Source: Mycobacterium sp. 155 (GTDB lineage Bacteria > Actinomycetota > Actinomycetes > Mycobacteriales > Mycobacteriaceae). From it: a stretch of 64,000 nucleotides of DNA. The stretch is from NCBI RefSeq assembly GCF_000373905.1, contig NZ_KB892705.1, positions 4,352,478-4,416,477 on the forward strand, given 5' to 3'. Position numbers and translations under genes: made by a program. This document shows positions 26,639 to 36,027 of this stretch, piece after piece; the stretch's first letter is position 1; the number at the start of each line of letters is the position of its first letter. Under the pieces are notes generated by a model that made no database searches, was not told where the DNA came from, and was given only the letters and a program-made list of their open reading frames with translations.

Positions 26639-27231
26639 TGAAGTGGTTGGTCGCGCTGCTTGCAGCGACACTGTTGGTCTCCGGGTGCTCTACCGGTGAC
26701 GACGCCGTCGCGCAGGGCGGCACGTTCGAGTTCGTCGCGCCGGGCGGTAAGACCGACATCTTCTACGACCCACCCGAAAAACGCGGTACGCCAGGCAAGA
26801 TCATGGGGCCGGAACTCACCGACCCGGCCAAGACCATCTCGCTCGACGACTTCGCGGGCAAGGTCGTGGTGATCAACGTGTGGGGCCAGTGGTGTGGCCC
26901 GTGCCGCGCCGAGATCAGCCAGTTGCAGCAGGTCTACGAGTCCACCCGCGACAAGGGTGTGGCGTTTCTCGGCATCGATGTCCGGGACAACAACCGCGAC
27001 GCCGCAGTCGATTTCGTCACCGATCGCAAGGTCACCTTCCCGTCCATCTATGACCCCGCGATGCGCACCATGATCGCGTTCGGCGGCAAGTACCCGACGA
27101 CGGTGATCCCGTCGACCGTGGTGCTGGACCGCGAGCATCGCGTTGCCGCGGTGTTCCTGCGGGAGCTGCTGGCCGCGGATCTGCAGCCGGTCGTCGAGAA
27201 ATTGGCGGCCGAGGCAGGCCCGAAGACGTGA
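26638..27231 (+). CDS. TlpA/ResA-like thioredoxin lipoprotein for cytochrome c maturation (Rv0526-like, CcsX)
   Basis: This protein is 197 residues, a lipoprotein with signal peptide [15 protein letters not shown] (lipobox) and a thioredoxin domain with [12 protein letters not shown] as the CxxC motif near residue 87. It reduces apocytochrome c cysteines in the cell envelope, taking electrons from CcdA. GTG at 26638 overlaps the stop of the upstream gene by one base. It is the first of the CcsX-CcdA-ResB-CcsA system II set. Confidence 0.93.
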   Translation: MKWLVALLAATLLVSGCSTGDDAVAQGGTFEFVAPGGKTDIFYDPPEKRGTPGKIMGPELTDPAKTISLDDFAGKVVVINVWGQWCGPCRAEISQLQQVYESTRDKGVAFLGIDVRDNNRDAAVDFVTDRKVTFPSIYDPAMRTMIAFGGKYPTTVIPSTVVLDREHRVAAVFLRELLAADLQPVVEKLAAEAGPKT

Positions 27232-28007
27232 CCGGATTCGCCGAGATCGCCGCCGCGGGGCCGGTACTGCTGGCCCTGGGGGTCAGTGTGCTGGCCGGTC
27301 TGGTGTCGTTCGCGTCGCCGTGCGTCGTGCCGCTGGTACCCGGTTACCTGTCGTACCTGGCCGCGGTCGTCGGGGTCGACGAGTCGGACGCCGCGTCCGG
27401 TGCGGTCGGGGTGAAGACCGCACGCCTGCGGGTGGCCGGTGCTGCAGCGCTGTTCGTCGCGGGGTTCACCGTGGTGTTCCTGCTCGGCGCCGTCGCCGTC
27501 CTCGGCATGACCACCACGCTGATCGTCAACCAACTTCTGCTGCAGCGCATCGGCGGTGTCGTCACGATCGTGATGGGGCTGGTGTTCGTCGGGTTCGTGC
27601 CGATTCTGCAGCGCTCGGCGCGGTTGACGCCGCGGCAGTGGTCGACGCTGGCTGGCGCTCCGCTGCTCGGCGCGGTGTTCGCGCTGGGCTGGACACCGTG
27701 CCTCGGACCCACATTGACGGGCGTGATCGCGGTGGCGTCGGCGACCGACGGCGCGAGCGTCGCCCGCGGCGTGACCCTGGTGCTGGCGTACTGCCTCGGG
27801 CTGGGCATCCCGTTCGTGTTGCTGGCCCTCGGGTCCGCGCGGGCCGTGCAAGGGCTGGGCTGGTTGCGCCGACACACCCGCGCCATCCAGATCTTCGGCG
27901 GCATCCTGCTGATCCTGGTGGGCACCGCGCTGGTCACCGGCTTGTGGAACGACTTCGTGTCCTGGGTGCGTGACGCCTTTGTCAGCGACGTGAGGTTGCC
28001 GATATGA
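27228..28007 (+). CDS. ccdA: Cytochrome c biogenesis protein CcdA
   Basis: This protein is 259 residues with six hydrophobic helices. The redox cysteines are in [18 protein letters not shown] and [11 protein letters not shown], placed as in CcdA/DsbD. It carries electrons across the membrane to the TlpA-like protein. GTG start in a 4-base overlap with the preceding gene; its stop overlaps resB (ATGA). M. tuberculosis equivalent is Rv0527. Confidence 0.95.
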   Translation: MTGFAEIAAAGPVLLALGVSVLAGLVSFASPCVVPLVPGYLSYLAAVVGVDESDAASGAVGVKTARLRVAGAAALFVAGFTVVFLLGAVAVLGMTTTLIVNQLLLQRIGGVVTIVMGLVFVGFVPILQRSARLTPRQWSTLAGAPLLGAVFALGWTPCLGPTLTGVIAVASATDGASVARGVTLVLAYCLGLGIPFVLLALGSARAVQGLGWLRRHTRAIQIFGGILLILVGTALVTGLWNDFVSWVRDAFVSDVRLPI

Positions 28008-29635
28008 CCCAGGCCCCACCGCGAGCAGACGCGAAAGCACCCGAGACACGGCGTGTCGGGGTACCTCGGCGTCTGCTCGCGGTGGTTCGCAACACCTGGC
28101 GGACCCTCACGTCGATGGGCACGGCGCTGGTGCTGCTGTTCCTGCTGGCGCTCGGAGCCATCCCCGGCGCGCTGTTGCCGCAGCGCAGCCTCAACTCGTC
28201 GAAGGTTGACGAATATCTCGCCCAGCACTCGACGATCGGCCCGTGGCTGGACCGGGTGCAGGCCTTCGACGTGTTCTCCAGCTTCTGGTTCACCGCTATC
28301 TATGTGCTGCTGTTCATCTCACTGGTCGGCTGCGTGACGCCGCGGCTGATCGAGCATGTCCGCAGCCTGCGGGCCGTGCCGGTGGCCGCGCCCCGCAACC
28401 TGACCCGGTTGCCGAAGTACCACGCCGAGCAGGTCAGCGGCGATCCGCAGCAGCTGGCCGAGCAGGTGACCCATCGGCTCAAGGGTTGGCGCACCGTCAC
28501 CCGCACCGAAAACGGCAGCACCGAAATTTCCGCAGAGAAGGGCTATCTGCGGGAGTTCGGCAACATCGTGTTCCACTTCTCGCTGCTCGGGCTGCTGGTC
28601 GCCGTGGCTGCCGGCAAGCTGTTCGGCTACGAGGGCAACGTCATCGTCATAGCCGACGGTGGTCCCGGGTTCTGCTCGGCATCTCCGGCCGCGTTCGACT
28701 CGTTCCGGGCCGGCAACACCGTCGACGGCACTTCGCTGGATCCCATCTGCCTGCGGGTCAACGACTTCGACGCCCACTATCTGCCGACCGGCCAGGCCCT
28801 GTCATTCGCGGCCAACATCGACTACCAGGCCGGCGACGATCTGGCGGCCGACACCTGGCGGCCCTACCGGCTCGAGGTGAACCATCCGCTGCGCATCGGC
28901 GGGAACCGGATCTACCTGCAGGGGCACGGCTACGCACCGTCGTTCACCGTCACGTTCCCGGACGGGAAGTCCCGCAGCCAGACCGTGCAGTGGAAGCCCG
29001 AGGAGCCACTCACCCTGCTGTCCTCAGGCGTGGTGCGGATCGATCCGCCGGGCGGCAGCTACCCCGACGCCGACGAGCGCCGCAAGCATCAGATCGCCAT
29101 CCAGGGGCTCTTCGCCCCCACCAAGCAACTCGAGGGCACGCTGTTGTCGTCCAGCTTCCCGGCGCTCAACGATCCGGCGGTCGCCGTCGATATCTACCGC
29201 GGCGACACCGGCCTGGACACAGGTCGTCCGCAGTCGCTGTTCTCCCTGGACCCGCGCCTGATCGACCAGAAGCGGCTCACCAAGGTGGCGCGGGTCAACC
29301 TGGTGAAGGGTCAGGTCACCCGCCTCGACGACGGCACCACGGTCCGGTTCGACGGGGCGGTGCCGTTCATCAACCTGCAGGTGTCCCACGACCCCGCGCA
29401 GATCTGGGTGCTGATCTTCGCCATGTCGATGATGGGCGGGTTGCTGGTGTCGTTGGTGGTGCGCAGGCGCCGGATCTGGGTTCGGTTGGGAGCCGCTCCG
29501 GCGGCGACATCCGGCGAAGGGCCGCTTCCTCCAGGAGGTACCGTGAGCGTCGAGTTGGGCGGATTGGCCCGTTCCGACAACTCCGGGTGGGGCGACGAGT
29601 TCGAGCGATTGACGCAACGGCTGCTGGGAGAGTGA
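28004..29635 (+). CDS. resB: ResB/Ccs1-type cytochrome c biogenesis protein
   Basis: This protein is 543 residues. Hydrophobic helices ([76 protein letters not shown]) flank a large periplasmic domain with [15 protein letters not shown] and [16 protein letters not shown]. It partners CcsA to deliver haem to apocytochrome c. ATG 28004 overlaps ccdA. Residues 7-26 are encoded by a palindromic repeat (28018-28083), so the real start might be GTG 28082, just after it. Confidence 0.93.
   Translation: MTQAPPRADAKAPETRRVGVPRRLLAVVRNTWRTLTSMGTALVLLFLLALGAIPGALLPQRSLNSSKVDEYLAQHSTIGPWLDRVQAFDVFSSFWFTAIYVLLFISLVGCVTPRLIEHVRSLRAVPVAAPRNLTRLPKYHAEQVSGDPQQLAEQVTHRLKGWRTVTRTENGSTEISAEKGYLREFGNIVFHFSLLGLLVAVAAGKLFGYEGNVIVIADGGPGFCSASPAAFDSFRAGNTVDGTSLDPICLRVNDFDAHYLPTGQALSFAANIDYQAGDDLAADTWRPYRLEVNHPLRIGGNRIYLQGHGYAPSFTVTFPDGKSRSQTVQWKPEEPLTLLSSGVVRIDPPGGSYPDADERRKHQIAIQGLFAPTKQLEGTLLSSSFPALNDPAVAVDIYRGDTGLDTGRPQSLFSLDPRLIDQKRLTKVARVNLVKGQVTRLDDGTTVRFDGAVPFINLQVSHDPAQIWVLIFAMSMMGGLLVSLVVRRRRIWVRLGAAPAATSGEGPLPPGGTVSVELGGLARSDNSGWGDEFERLTQRLLGE
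28018..28083. repeat. Palindromic repeat, copy 2, inside the resB 5' end
   Basis: Perfect 13-bp arms (28018-28030 and 28071-28083) surround a core with GGCGTGTCGGGGTACC, as in copies at 2000, 34914 and 35968. It is in frame with the resB ATG and encodes the insertion [17 protein letters not shown]. See finding. Confidence 0.9.
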
Positions 29636-29642
29636 CGCACGC

Positions 29643-30641
29643 ATGAATACAGAGCACATCGATATCGGGTTGGCCCGGTACTCGGACTGGGCTTTCACGT
29701 CGTCGGTGGTGGTGCTGGTAGGAGCGATGCTGCTGCTGGCCGTCGAACTGGCGTACTCCCGCGGCCGCAAGGTCGATGAGCGCTCGCGCGAAGAGCAACT
29801 GGTCGGGGAACGCGTCCTCATCGGCGCCATGGTCGGGGCTGACAGTGCCACCCCGGGTGTGGTCGCGGATATCCCCAGGCGCTCCACCGATGAGCGGATC
29901 GGCCGCGCCGGCCTGTCCCTGGTCTATGTCGGTATCGGGCTGTTGTTCGTCTGCATCGTGCTGCGCGGCCTGGCCACGTCGCGGGTGCCGTGGGGCAACA
30001 TGTACGAGTTCATCAACCTGACGTGCTTCGCGGGTTTGGTGGCGTCTGCGATCGTGCTGCGCCGGCCGCAGTACCGCGCGCTGTGGGTGTTCGTGCTGCT
30101 ACCGGTGCTGATCCTGCTGGCGGTATCGGGTCATTGGCTCTACACCAACGCCGCGCCGGTGATGCCTGCGCTGCAGTCGTACTGGCTGCCGATCCATGTC
30201 TCGGTGGTGAGCCTGGGCTCCGGGGTATTCCTGGTGGCCGGCGTTGCGAGCATCCTGTTTCTGGTCAAGATGTCGCCGCTGGCCAATCGTGACAATGCGT
30301 TCGGCCGGATCATCCAGCGTCTGCCCGACGCCCAGACGCTCGACCGGATCGCCTACCGGACAACGATCTTCGCGTTCCCGATCTTCGGTTTCGGGGTGAT
30401 CTTCGGCGCCATCTGGGCCGAGGAGGCGTGGGGCCGCTATTGGGGCTGGGATCCCAAGGAGACGGTGTCGTTCATCGCCTGGGTGGTCTATGCCGCCTAT
30501 CTGCACGCCCGCTCGACCGCCGGTTGGCGGGACCGCAAGGCCGCGTGGATCAACGTCGTGGGTTTCGTCGCGATGGTGTTCAACCTGTTTTTCATCAATC
30601 TGGTTACCGTCGGGCTGCATTCGTACGCCGGCGTTGGTTAG
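29643..30641 (+). CDS. ccsA: Cytochrome c assembly protein CcsA/CcsB (CcmC-type haem handling)
   Basis: This protein is 332 residues with about eight hydrophobic helices. The tryptophan-rich haem-binding motif reads WGRYWGWDPKET near residue 265, with the flanking histidines LHV and HVSVV typical of the family. Together with ResB it forms the system II haem ligase, exporting and attaching haem to c-type cytochromes. ATG start 8 bp after resB. It ends the four-gene maturation operon. Confidence 0.95.
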   Translation: MNTEHIDIGLARYSDWAFTSSVVVLVGAMLLLAVELAYSRGRKVDERSREEQLVGERVLIGAMVGADSATPGVVADIPRRSTDERIGRAGLSLVYVGIGLLFVCIVLRGLATSRVPWGNMYEFINLTCFAGLVASAIVLRRPQYRALWVFVLLPVLILLAVSGHWLYTNAAPVMPALQSYWLPIHVSVVSLGSGVFLVAGVASILFLVKMSPLANRDNAFGRIIQRLPDAQTLDRIAYRTTIFAFPIFGFGVIFGAIWAEEAWGRYWGWDPKETVSFIAWVVYAAYLHARSTAGWRDRKAAWINVVGFVAMVFNLFFINLVTVGLHSYAGVG

Positions 30642-30691
30642 GTGATGTGGCGCGCGGGTAGCGCGCGGCGCCCGTATGGAGGGGAGATTCC

Positions 30692-31930
30692 ATGTCCGAG
30701 TCCGAATCAACTGAACACCCAGCGTCGGACACGGTGGATGTGTCTGCAAACACCCCGGACGAGCCGACGCTCAGCCACGCCGCACCCCCTCCGGCACACG
30801 TAGTCGACCAGCCGACACCGGCGGCATCCGGTTTCCGCGGGCAGCAGCGGTTCAGCGATCCGAGTACCAGCGCGGGACCGCCGCCGGAGTGGACGGCTCC
30901 GACGCCGCCGCACGGTGTCCCTGTCGTTGCGACACCGGTGGACGGTGTACCGCAGCCGATGCCTGCGCAGCCGGACTTCTCTTCGCCGTACCGGGACCTG
31001 TCGACCACCGCACTGCTGGGCCAGCGCAAGGACCCGCCGTCGTCGGGGTGGCGCAAGTGGCTGTACGTGTCGACGTTCAAGCTGGTCAATGTGGGGGAGA
31101 GTCCCAAGGTCAACCACCACAACGACCTGCTGGCCCAGGTGCGCCAGCCGTTGCACGGCTGCTACCGGATCGCGCTGCTGTCACTCAAGGGCGGGGTGGG
31201 CAAGACCACCATCACCGCGACGCTGGGCGCCACGTTCGCCTCGATCCGCGGCGACCGGGTGGTGGCTGTCGACGCCAACCCGGACCGGGGCACGCTGAGC
31301 CAGAAGGTTCCGTTGGAAACCGCCGCGACGGTGCGTCATCTGCTGCGCGACGCTGAGGGCATCGAGCGCTACAGCGACGTGCGGGCCTACACCTCACAGG
31401 GGCCGAGCCGGCTGGAGGTGCTCGCTTCGGAAAGCGATCCCGCGGTGTCGGAGGCGTTCAGTTCCGACGACTACACGCGCACCCTGGAGGTGCTGGAGCG
31501 GTTCTACAGTGTGGTGCTGACGGATTGCGGTACCGGACTGATGCATTCGGCGATGGCGGCCGTGTTGTCCAAGGCCGACGTGCTGATCGTGATCAGCTCC
31601 GGTTCGGTCGATGGGGCACGCAGTGCGTCGGCGACGCTGGACTGGCTCGACGCGCACGGCCATCAGGATTTGGTGCGCAATTCGGTCGCGGTGGTCAACG
31701 CGGTGCGCCCACGGTCAGGCAAGGTGGATTTGTCGAAGGTGGTGGATCACTTCTCACGGCGCTGCCGGGCGGTGCGGTTGGTGCCGTTCGATCCGCATCT
31801 GGAGGAGGGAGCCGAGATCAGCCTGGAGCGGCTCAAGCCGAAGACCCGGGAGGCGCTCATCGAGTTGGCTGCAGTGGTGGCCAGCGACTTTGCCAAGTCG
31901 CGGCGGCATCGCAGCGAACTGCGCGGCTGA
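30692..31930 (+). CDS. MinD/ParA-like P-loop ATPase with Pro-rich N-terminus (Rv0530-like)
   Basis: This protein is 412 residues. The first ~150 are acidic and Pro/Ser-rich, probably disordered. LKGGVGKTTITATLGATFA (KGGVGKTT at 166-173) is the deviant Walker A motif of MinD/ParA proteins, followed by VVAVDANPDRGTLS and a later DCGTGLMHSAM. It resembles the MinD-like ATPases associated with ESX loci (EspI-type), but there are no ESX genes here. ATG start with GGAGGGGA. Function unknown. Confidence 0.85.
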   Translation: MSESESTEHPASDTVDVSANTPDEPTLSHAAPPPAHVVDQPTPAASGFRGQQRFSDPSTSAGPPPEWTAPTPPHGVPVVATPVDGVPQPMPAQPDFSSPYRDLSTTALLGQRKDPPSSGWRKWLYVSTFKLVNVGESPKVNHHNDLLAQVRQPLHGCYRIALLSLKGGVGKTTITATLGATFASIRGDRVVAVDANPDRGTLSQKVPLETAATVRHLLRDAEGIERYSDVRAYTSQGPSRLEVLASESDPAVSEAFSSDDYTRTLEVLERFYSVVLTDCGTGLMHSAMAAVLSKADVLIVISSGSVDGARSASATLDWLDAHGHQDLVRNSVAVVNAVRPRSGKVDLSKVVDHFSRRCRAVRLVPFDPHLEEGAEISLERLKPKTREALIELAAVVASDFAKSRRHRSELRG

Positions 31931-31938
31931 CCTGACGG

Positions 31939-32100
31939 CTACGGCCGCGGGTTGTCACCGTGTCCGAGTCGGCGCAGGAAATCAGGATCGTCGTCGGGGC
32001 CGATGACACGGGTCTTGGATCTGTTCGCTGTCACCCGCGTCAGTCGCCAGCCGACGTAGACCAGGCAACTCAACACGAGTAACAGGAGTAGGTAAGCCAC
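31939..32100 (-). CDS. Small membrane protein (53 aa, Rv0530A-like)
   Basis: This protein is 53 residues: an N-terminal helix AYLLLLLVLSCLVYVGWRL and a basic/polar tail ending GHGDNPRP. The start GTG 32100 is fixed by a near-perfect AAAGGAGGT ribosome-binding site 7 bases upstream; the longer reverse frame is a shadow of the aminotransferase gene. It is antisense between two forward genes and ends 8 bp from the MinD-like stop. Unknown function. Confidence 0.7.
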   Translation of the reverse strand: MAYLLLLLVLSCLVYVGWRLTRVTANRSKTRVIGPDDDPDFLRRLGHGDNPRP

Positions 32101-32150
32101 TCGAGAAACCTCCTTTACCTGAATATACGCGTGGTCGGTAGGCTCGGGTT

Positions 32151-32456
32151 GTGTCAGCAAGTCGTCCGGCGGCCCGCTTGGTTGTCGATGTGTTGGTCTA
32201 TGTCGGGGCCCGGCTCGCGCTTGTCGCGGTGTTGACGGCAGTGATCTTCGGTGGTGGGCACCTGCTCGGGGTCCGCGAATTCCCGATCGTGGTGGCGTTG
32301 TTGTTCGCCCTGGTGATCGCGCTGCCGTTGGGTATCTGGCTGTTTCGCCCGCTGCGGGAGCGTGCCACTGCGTCCATAGCGGCTCTCGACGAACGCCGGC
32401 GTCAGGATCGCGAACAACTGCAGGCGCGGCTGCGCGGCGAAGACCCAAAGTCGTGA
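32151..32456 (+). CDS. DUF4229 membrane protein (Rv0531-like)
   Basis: This protein is 101 residues with two central hydrophobic helices, VDVLVYVGARLALVAVLTAVIFG and FPIVVALLFALVIALPLGIWLFR, and a charged coiled-coil tail (ERATASIAALDERRRQDREQLQAR). It matches the DUF4229 family seen in actinobacteria. GTG start. The stop overlaps the start of the aminotransferase gene. Confidence 0.85.
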   Translation: MSASRPAARLVVDVLVYVGARLALVAVLTAVIFGGGHLLGVREFPIVVALLFALVIALPLGIWLFRPLRERATASIAALDERRRQDREQLQARLRGEDPKS

Positions 32457-33487
32457 GGGAGGCTTTCGGCGCCGAATTCGCCGGGGCCGAAGGGTTTCTC
32501 AACACACCGACGTTCGGGCTGCCGCCCCAGTTCCAGCTGGAAGCCCTGCAGCGGTGTCTCACCGGCTGGCAGTCCGGGACGATGGACGCCGCGTCGTTCG
32601 ATGAACCCGTACGGGCCGGGCGCACGGGCTACGCGCGGCTAGCCGGGGTTCCGGTCGAGTCGGTGGCCATGGCAGGCAATGTGTCGGCCGCACTGGGACT
32701 GGTGGCAGCCGCTATTCCCGATGGCAGCCGGGTCGCCGTGCTCGCGGGCGAATTCACCAGCACCACCTTCCCGTTCGCCGCGCAGGGCCGCGGTGTGACG
32801 GTCACCGAACTCGCTCCCGACGATCTGCTGCACAGCGCCGCCGACTTCGACGTGGTATCGGTCAGCCTTGTGCAGTCGGCCGACGGTGCGGTGCTCGATC
32901 TGGCGGCCCTGCGCACGGCTGTGCAGGGCACCGACACCCTCACCGTGGTCGACCTCACACAGGCCCTTGGCTGGGCATGTCCCGATGTGGGTTGGGCAGA
33001 TGTCACAGTGGCCGCGGTGTACAAGTGGCTGCTGTCACCACGGGGCACCACCTGGATGTCGTTGAGCGAGCGCGTGGCTGCGACCATGACGCCGCACGCG
33101 GCGAACTGGTATGCGGGCGAGCAGCCCTGGCAGTCGATCTACGGGCTGCCGCTGCGGCTGGCTGCCGACGCTCGCCGGTTCGACACCTCGCCGGCCTGGT
33201 TCAGTGTGCTCGGAGCCGGGCTGGCGCTGCCGTGGCTGGCGTCGCTGGATCAGGTCGCGGTCAAACACCACGTCGTCGGACTGGCCAATCGGTTGCGCGC
33301 CGAAATCGGGCTGCCCCAGCAGGATTCGGCGATCGTATCGATTCCGATCGCCGATGCGGCAGACCGGTTGCAGCGGGCCGGGATTCGTGCGTCGATCCGG
33401 GCCGGCGCCGTGCGCGTGGGCTTTCACCTCTACAACAACGACAATGATCTGGATCGGCTGCTCGATGCGTTGGGGGTTCACGGCTAA
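32453..33487 (+). CDS. Class V aminotransferase / cysteine desulfurase-like PLP enzyme
   Basis: This protein is 344 residues, fold-type I PLP, class V. The PLP lysine lies in AAVYKWLLSPRGTTWMSL near residue 192, the Asp of DLTQALGW pairs with the ring nitrogen, and LLSPRG is the usual phosphate-region pattern. Cysteine desulfurase, kynureninase-like and isopenicillin-epimerase-like members look alike, so the reaction is unknown. GTG start overlapping the DUF4229 stop. M. tuberculosis has fabH at about this point; that gene is not seen. Confidence 0.85.
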   Translation: MREAFGAEFAGAEGFLNTPTFGLPPQFQLEALQRCLTGWQSGTMDAASFDEPVRAGRTGYARLAGVPVESVAMAGNVSAALGLVAAAIPDGSRVAVLAGEFTSTTFPFAAQGRGVTVTELAPDDLLHSAADFDVVSVSLVQSADGAVLDLAALRTAVQGTDTLTVVDLTQALGWACPDVGWADVTVAAVYKWLLSPRGTTWMSLSERVAATMTPHAANWYAGEQPWQSIYGLPLRLAADARRFDTSPAWFSVLGAGLALPWLASLDQVAVKHHVVGLANRLRAEIGLPQQDSAIVSIPIADAADRLQRAGIRASIRAGAVRVGFHLYNNDNDLDRLLDALGVHG

Positions 33488-34839
33488 CTATCTGCCGTGA
33501 CGAATGCCGAGCCCTTCTCGCGGTCCAGGTAGGTGGTGGCTTTGTTCTTCAGGAAGAACAGGTACACCACCAGAGAGATCGCGATGCACAACGTGACGTA
33601 GGCGATGAACAGAGGTACCTGGTCCTTTTCCTTGAGGGCCTGGTAGATCACCGGCGCGGTGCCGCCGAATATCGAATTGGCCAGTGCGTAGCCGACTCCC
33701 ACGCCGAGTGCCCGCACATGGGCGGGGAACAGTTCGGATTTCACCAGCGCGTTGATCGACGTGTAGCCGGTCAGCAGCACGTAGCTGACCGCGACGAGCA
33801 GGAACGACATGACGGGCGAACGGGTTTGGGGTAGGTAGGTGAAGAGGACGTAGGTGTAGACGACGCCGCCGAACCCGAAGAACAGCAACAGCGGTTTGCG
33901 TCCCACCTTGTCACTGATGATTCCGCCGACCGGTTGGATCGCCATCAGAAAGATCAACCCGATGAGGTTGATCCAGGTGGCGGTCATGGCCTGGTCCTTG
34001 TAGGTGGCCTTGACGATCGCCGGGGCGTTGACGCTGTAGGCGTAGAACGCGATGGTGCCGCCCATGGTGATCAGGAAGCACAGCAGCAGCGGTTTCCAAT
34101 AGCGGGTGAGCAGCTCGCTCATCGACCCGGAGCTGTTGTCCTGCCCGGCTTTAATCGCCTCGAGTTGCTCCTGCGACAGCGACTCGTCCATCGTGCGGCG
34201 CAGCCAGAACACCACGACTGCGGCGACGCCGCCGACGGCAAAGGCGATGCGCCAACCGAATTGGCTCACCTGTGCGGTGCTGAACGCGGTCAGGATGATC
34301 AGCAGCGTGAACTGGGCGAGCACATGGCCGCCGACCAGCGTGACGTATTGGAAAGACGAGAAGAAGCCGCGGCGTTCCCGCGTCGCGGCTTCGGACATGT
34401 AGGTGGCCGACGTGCCGTACTCGCCACCGGTGGCGAACCCCTGCACCAGCCGGCACAGTATGAGGACGATCGGGGCGGCCGCACCGATGCTGTCACGGGC
34501 CGGTACCAAGGCGATGACCAGGGAGCACAGTGCCATCAGCGACACACTGAAGGTCAGCGCGGCGCGTCGGCCACGGCGGTCGGCGAACCGGCCGAAGAAC
34601 CACGAGCCGATCGGCCGCGTGACGAACGTGACGGCGAAGATCGCGTAGATGTAGACCGTCGAGTTCTGGTCGGCCGGATCGAAGAACTGCTTCTCGAAGT
34701 ACGTGGCGAACACGGTGTAGACGTAGACGTCATACCACTCGACGAGGTTGCCCGACGATCCCCTGATCGTGTTCCAGATGGCCCGACGGGTCGCCGCCCG
34801 GCCTGATGGCGGTGGCGGCTGTGCGGTCGAAACGGTCAT
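33484..34839 (-). CDS. MFS transporter, metabolite:H+ symporter type
   Basis: This protein is 451 residues with twelve hydrophobic helices and conserved MFS signatures (GRFADRRGRR between helices 2 and 3, GGEYGTSATYMSEA with Glu in the helix 5 region, DKVGRKPLL in the second half). It resembles the KgtP/ProP-like dicarboxylate/osmolyte symporters. ATG 34839 (MTVSTAQPPPP) is chosen over the longer frame, which runs through a palindromic repeat. Its stop overlaps the aminotransferase stop region. Substrate unknown. Confidence 0.9.
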   Translation of the reverse strand: MTVSTAQPPPPSGRAATRRAIWNTIRGSSGNLVEWYDVYVYTVFATYFEKQFFDPADQNSTVYIYAIFAVTFVTRPIGSWFFGRFADRRGRRAALTFSVSLMALCSLVIALVPARDSIGAAAPIVLILCRLVQGFATGGEYGTSATYMSEAATRERRGFFSSFQYVTLVGGHVLAQFTLLIILTAFSTAQVSQFGWRIAFAVGGVAAVVVFWLRRTMDESLSQEQLEAIKAGQDNSSGSMSELLTRYWKPLLLCFLITMGGTIAFYAYSVNAPAIVKATYKDQAMTATWINLIGLIFLMAIQPVGGIISDKVGRKPLLLFFGFGGVVYTYVLFTYLPQTRSPVMSFLLVAVSYVLLTGYTSINALVKSELFPAHVRALGVGVGYALANSIFGGTAPVIYQALKEKDQVPLFIAYVTLCIAISLVVYLFFLKNKATTYLDREKGSAFVTADS

Positions 34840-34913
34840 GCTCGTCTCCAGACGGTCGGCCGGTCGAGGAGCAACGTTAGTGGAATGCAGTGCCGCCGTG
34901 GGCCAACTTTCTC

Positions 34914-34978
34914 CCCGCGAGCAGACACTGCGGTCCCCGACACGCCGGCTTTCCAGTACTGCCATGTCTGCTCGCGGG
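34914..34978. repeat. Palindromic repeat, copy 3
   Basis: Perfect 13-bp arms CCCGCGAGCAGAC / GTCTGCTCGCGGG (34914-34926 and 34966-34978). The core matches the other copies on the opposite strand (reverse complement of GGCGTGTCGGGGACC). It lies between the MFS start and the DUF559 stop. Confidence 0.9.
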
Positions 34979-34992
34979 TACAACCCGGCCAA

Positions 34993-35889
34993 TCACCCGG
35001 CCAATGCGGCGCCGTCGAGGTGCCACAGGACCCGACGCACCAACTCTTCGGGACGCCGGCGGATATCGTCGGTCACCGCGGAGACAGTGCTCCAGCCACA
35101 CTCCCGCAACCGCGCGGTCTTCAGCCGGTCGTGTTTGAAGCCCTCAGGAGTGGCGTGCCATTCCACGCTGTCGTATTCGGCGGCCACTTTCGCGTCGGGC
35201 CAGGCAAAATCCACCCGCCACCGGTCACCGTGGCGATCGATGATCTCGTATTGCAGCTCAGGGCGTGGCACGCACCAGTCGATGAACACCAGTCGCATCT
35301 CGCTTTCCATCGGCGACTCGGCTCTGGCGTCGGCGTGCGCCAACAGGTCTCGCACGGCGACGATGCCCCTACGTCCTTTCTGCTCACGCACCGCGGAGTC
35401 CAATTCCGCGGTGCCGCAGGCGCCCACGTGCAGGGCGGCGTCGAGGATCGCGAGCGCACGCGGCCGGCGCAGGGTGCGGGCGAGCTCGACGGCCGTCCAC
35501 GCGGGGGTTGTCGCCAGCCGGCCGGAGACGCGTTTCAACGGTGCGCCAACGCGTTGGTGCACCATCAAACCGTCGTCGGGGCGGATCCGAAGTCCGGGAT
35601 CGAGGATGTGAACGCGGTCGTCGTGCTCGGTGTCGAATCCGTAGAGTTCTGCAGCGGTGTTCATGCAGGCCACGATCGGCATCGAGGTGAGGATGTCCAG
35701 GGCCGCAAGTCGATCGAATGTGCCGGGCACGTGGTCGGAGTAGACGCCACGACACACCCGCAGAATTTGCCCTGAGCGTACAAGTGCCGCAAGCGTCTTG
35801 CGTGACATGACCGATCTCAACTGCGCTGTGCTGGCTACTCCGCCGTTGATGGCGAACAGGTTCTCGAGATCGATCGCGGCTCTGGGCAT
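34993..35889 (-). CDS. DUF559/AbiEi-like winged-helix plus endonuclease-fold protein
   Basis: This protein is 298 residues. Residues 1-70 look like a winged-helix antitoxin (AbiEi-type) domain, FAINGGVASTAQLRSVMSRKTLAALVRSGQILRVCRGVY. The C-terminal third matches the DUF559/Vsr-like nuclease fold: MESEMRLVFIDWCVP, IIDRHGDRWRVDFAWPDAKVAAEYDS, HDRLKTARLRECGW (acidic plus basic core). Similar proteins are abundant in mycobacteria, but function is unproven. No adjacent AbiEii-type toxin is seen. ATG start, bracketed on both sides by palindromic repeats 3 and 4. Confidence 0.8.
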   Translation of the reverse strand: MPRAAIDLENLFAINGGVASTAQLRSVMSRKTLAALVRSGQILRVCRGVYSDHVPGTFDRLAALDILTSMPIVACMNTAAELYGFDTEHDDRVHILDPGLRIRPDDGLMVHQRVGAPLKRVSGRLATTPAWTAVELARTLRRPRALAILDAALHVGACGTAELDSAVREQKGRRGIVAVRDLLAHADARAESPMESEMRLVFIDWCVPRPELQYEIIDRHGDRWRVDFAWPDAKVAAEYDSVEWHATPEGFKHDRLKTARLRECGWSTVSAVTDDIRRRPEELVRRVLWHLDGAALAG

Positions 35890-35967
35890 CCTTCGATGCT
35901 GGCTGTCCTACTGCCTGCGACTGAAGTGGCCGAGAGCAATCTGTGGATAACCTGCCGAACTTCTTCG

Positions 35968-36026
35968 GCGAGCAGACGTGGCGGCACCGCAACTACGGCG
36001 TGTCAAGTACCCGAGTGTCTGCTCGC
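35968..36026. repeat. Palindromic repeat, copy 4
   Basis: Arms GCGAGCAGAC (35968-35977) and GTCTGCTCGC (36017-36026), with the core GGCGTGTCAAGTACCC, a diverged version of the other three. It abuts the menA stop codon at 36028. Confidence 0.85.
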
Positions 36027-36027
36027 G

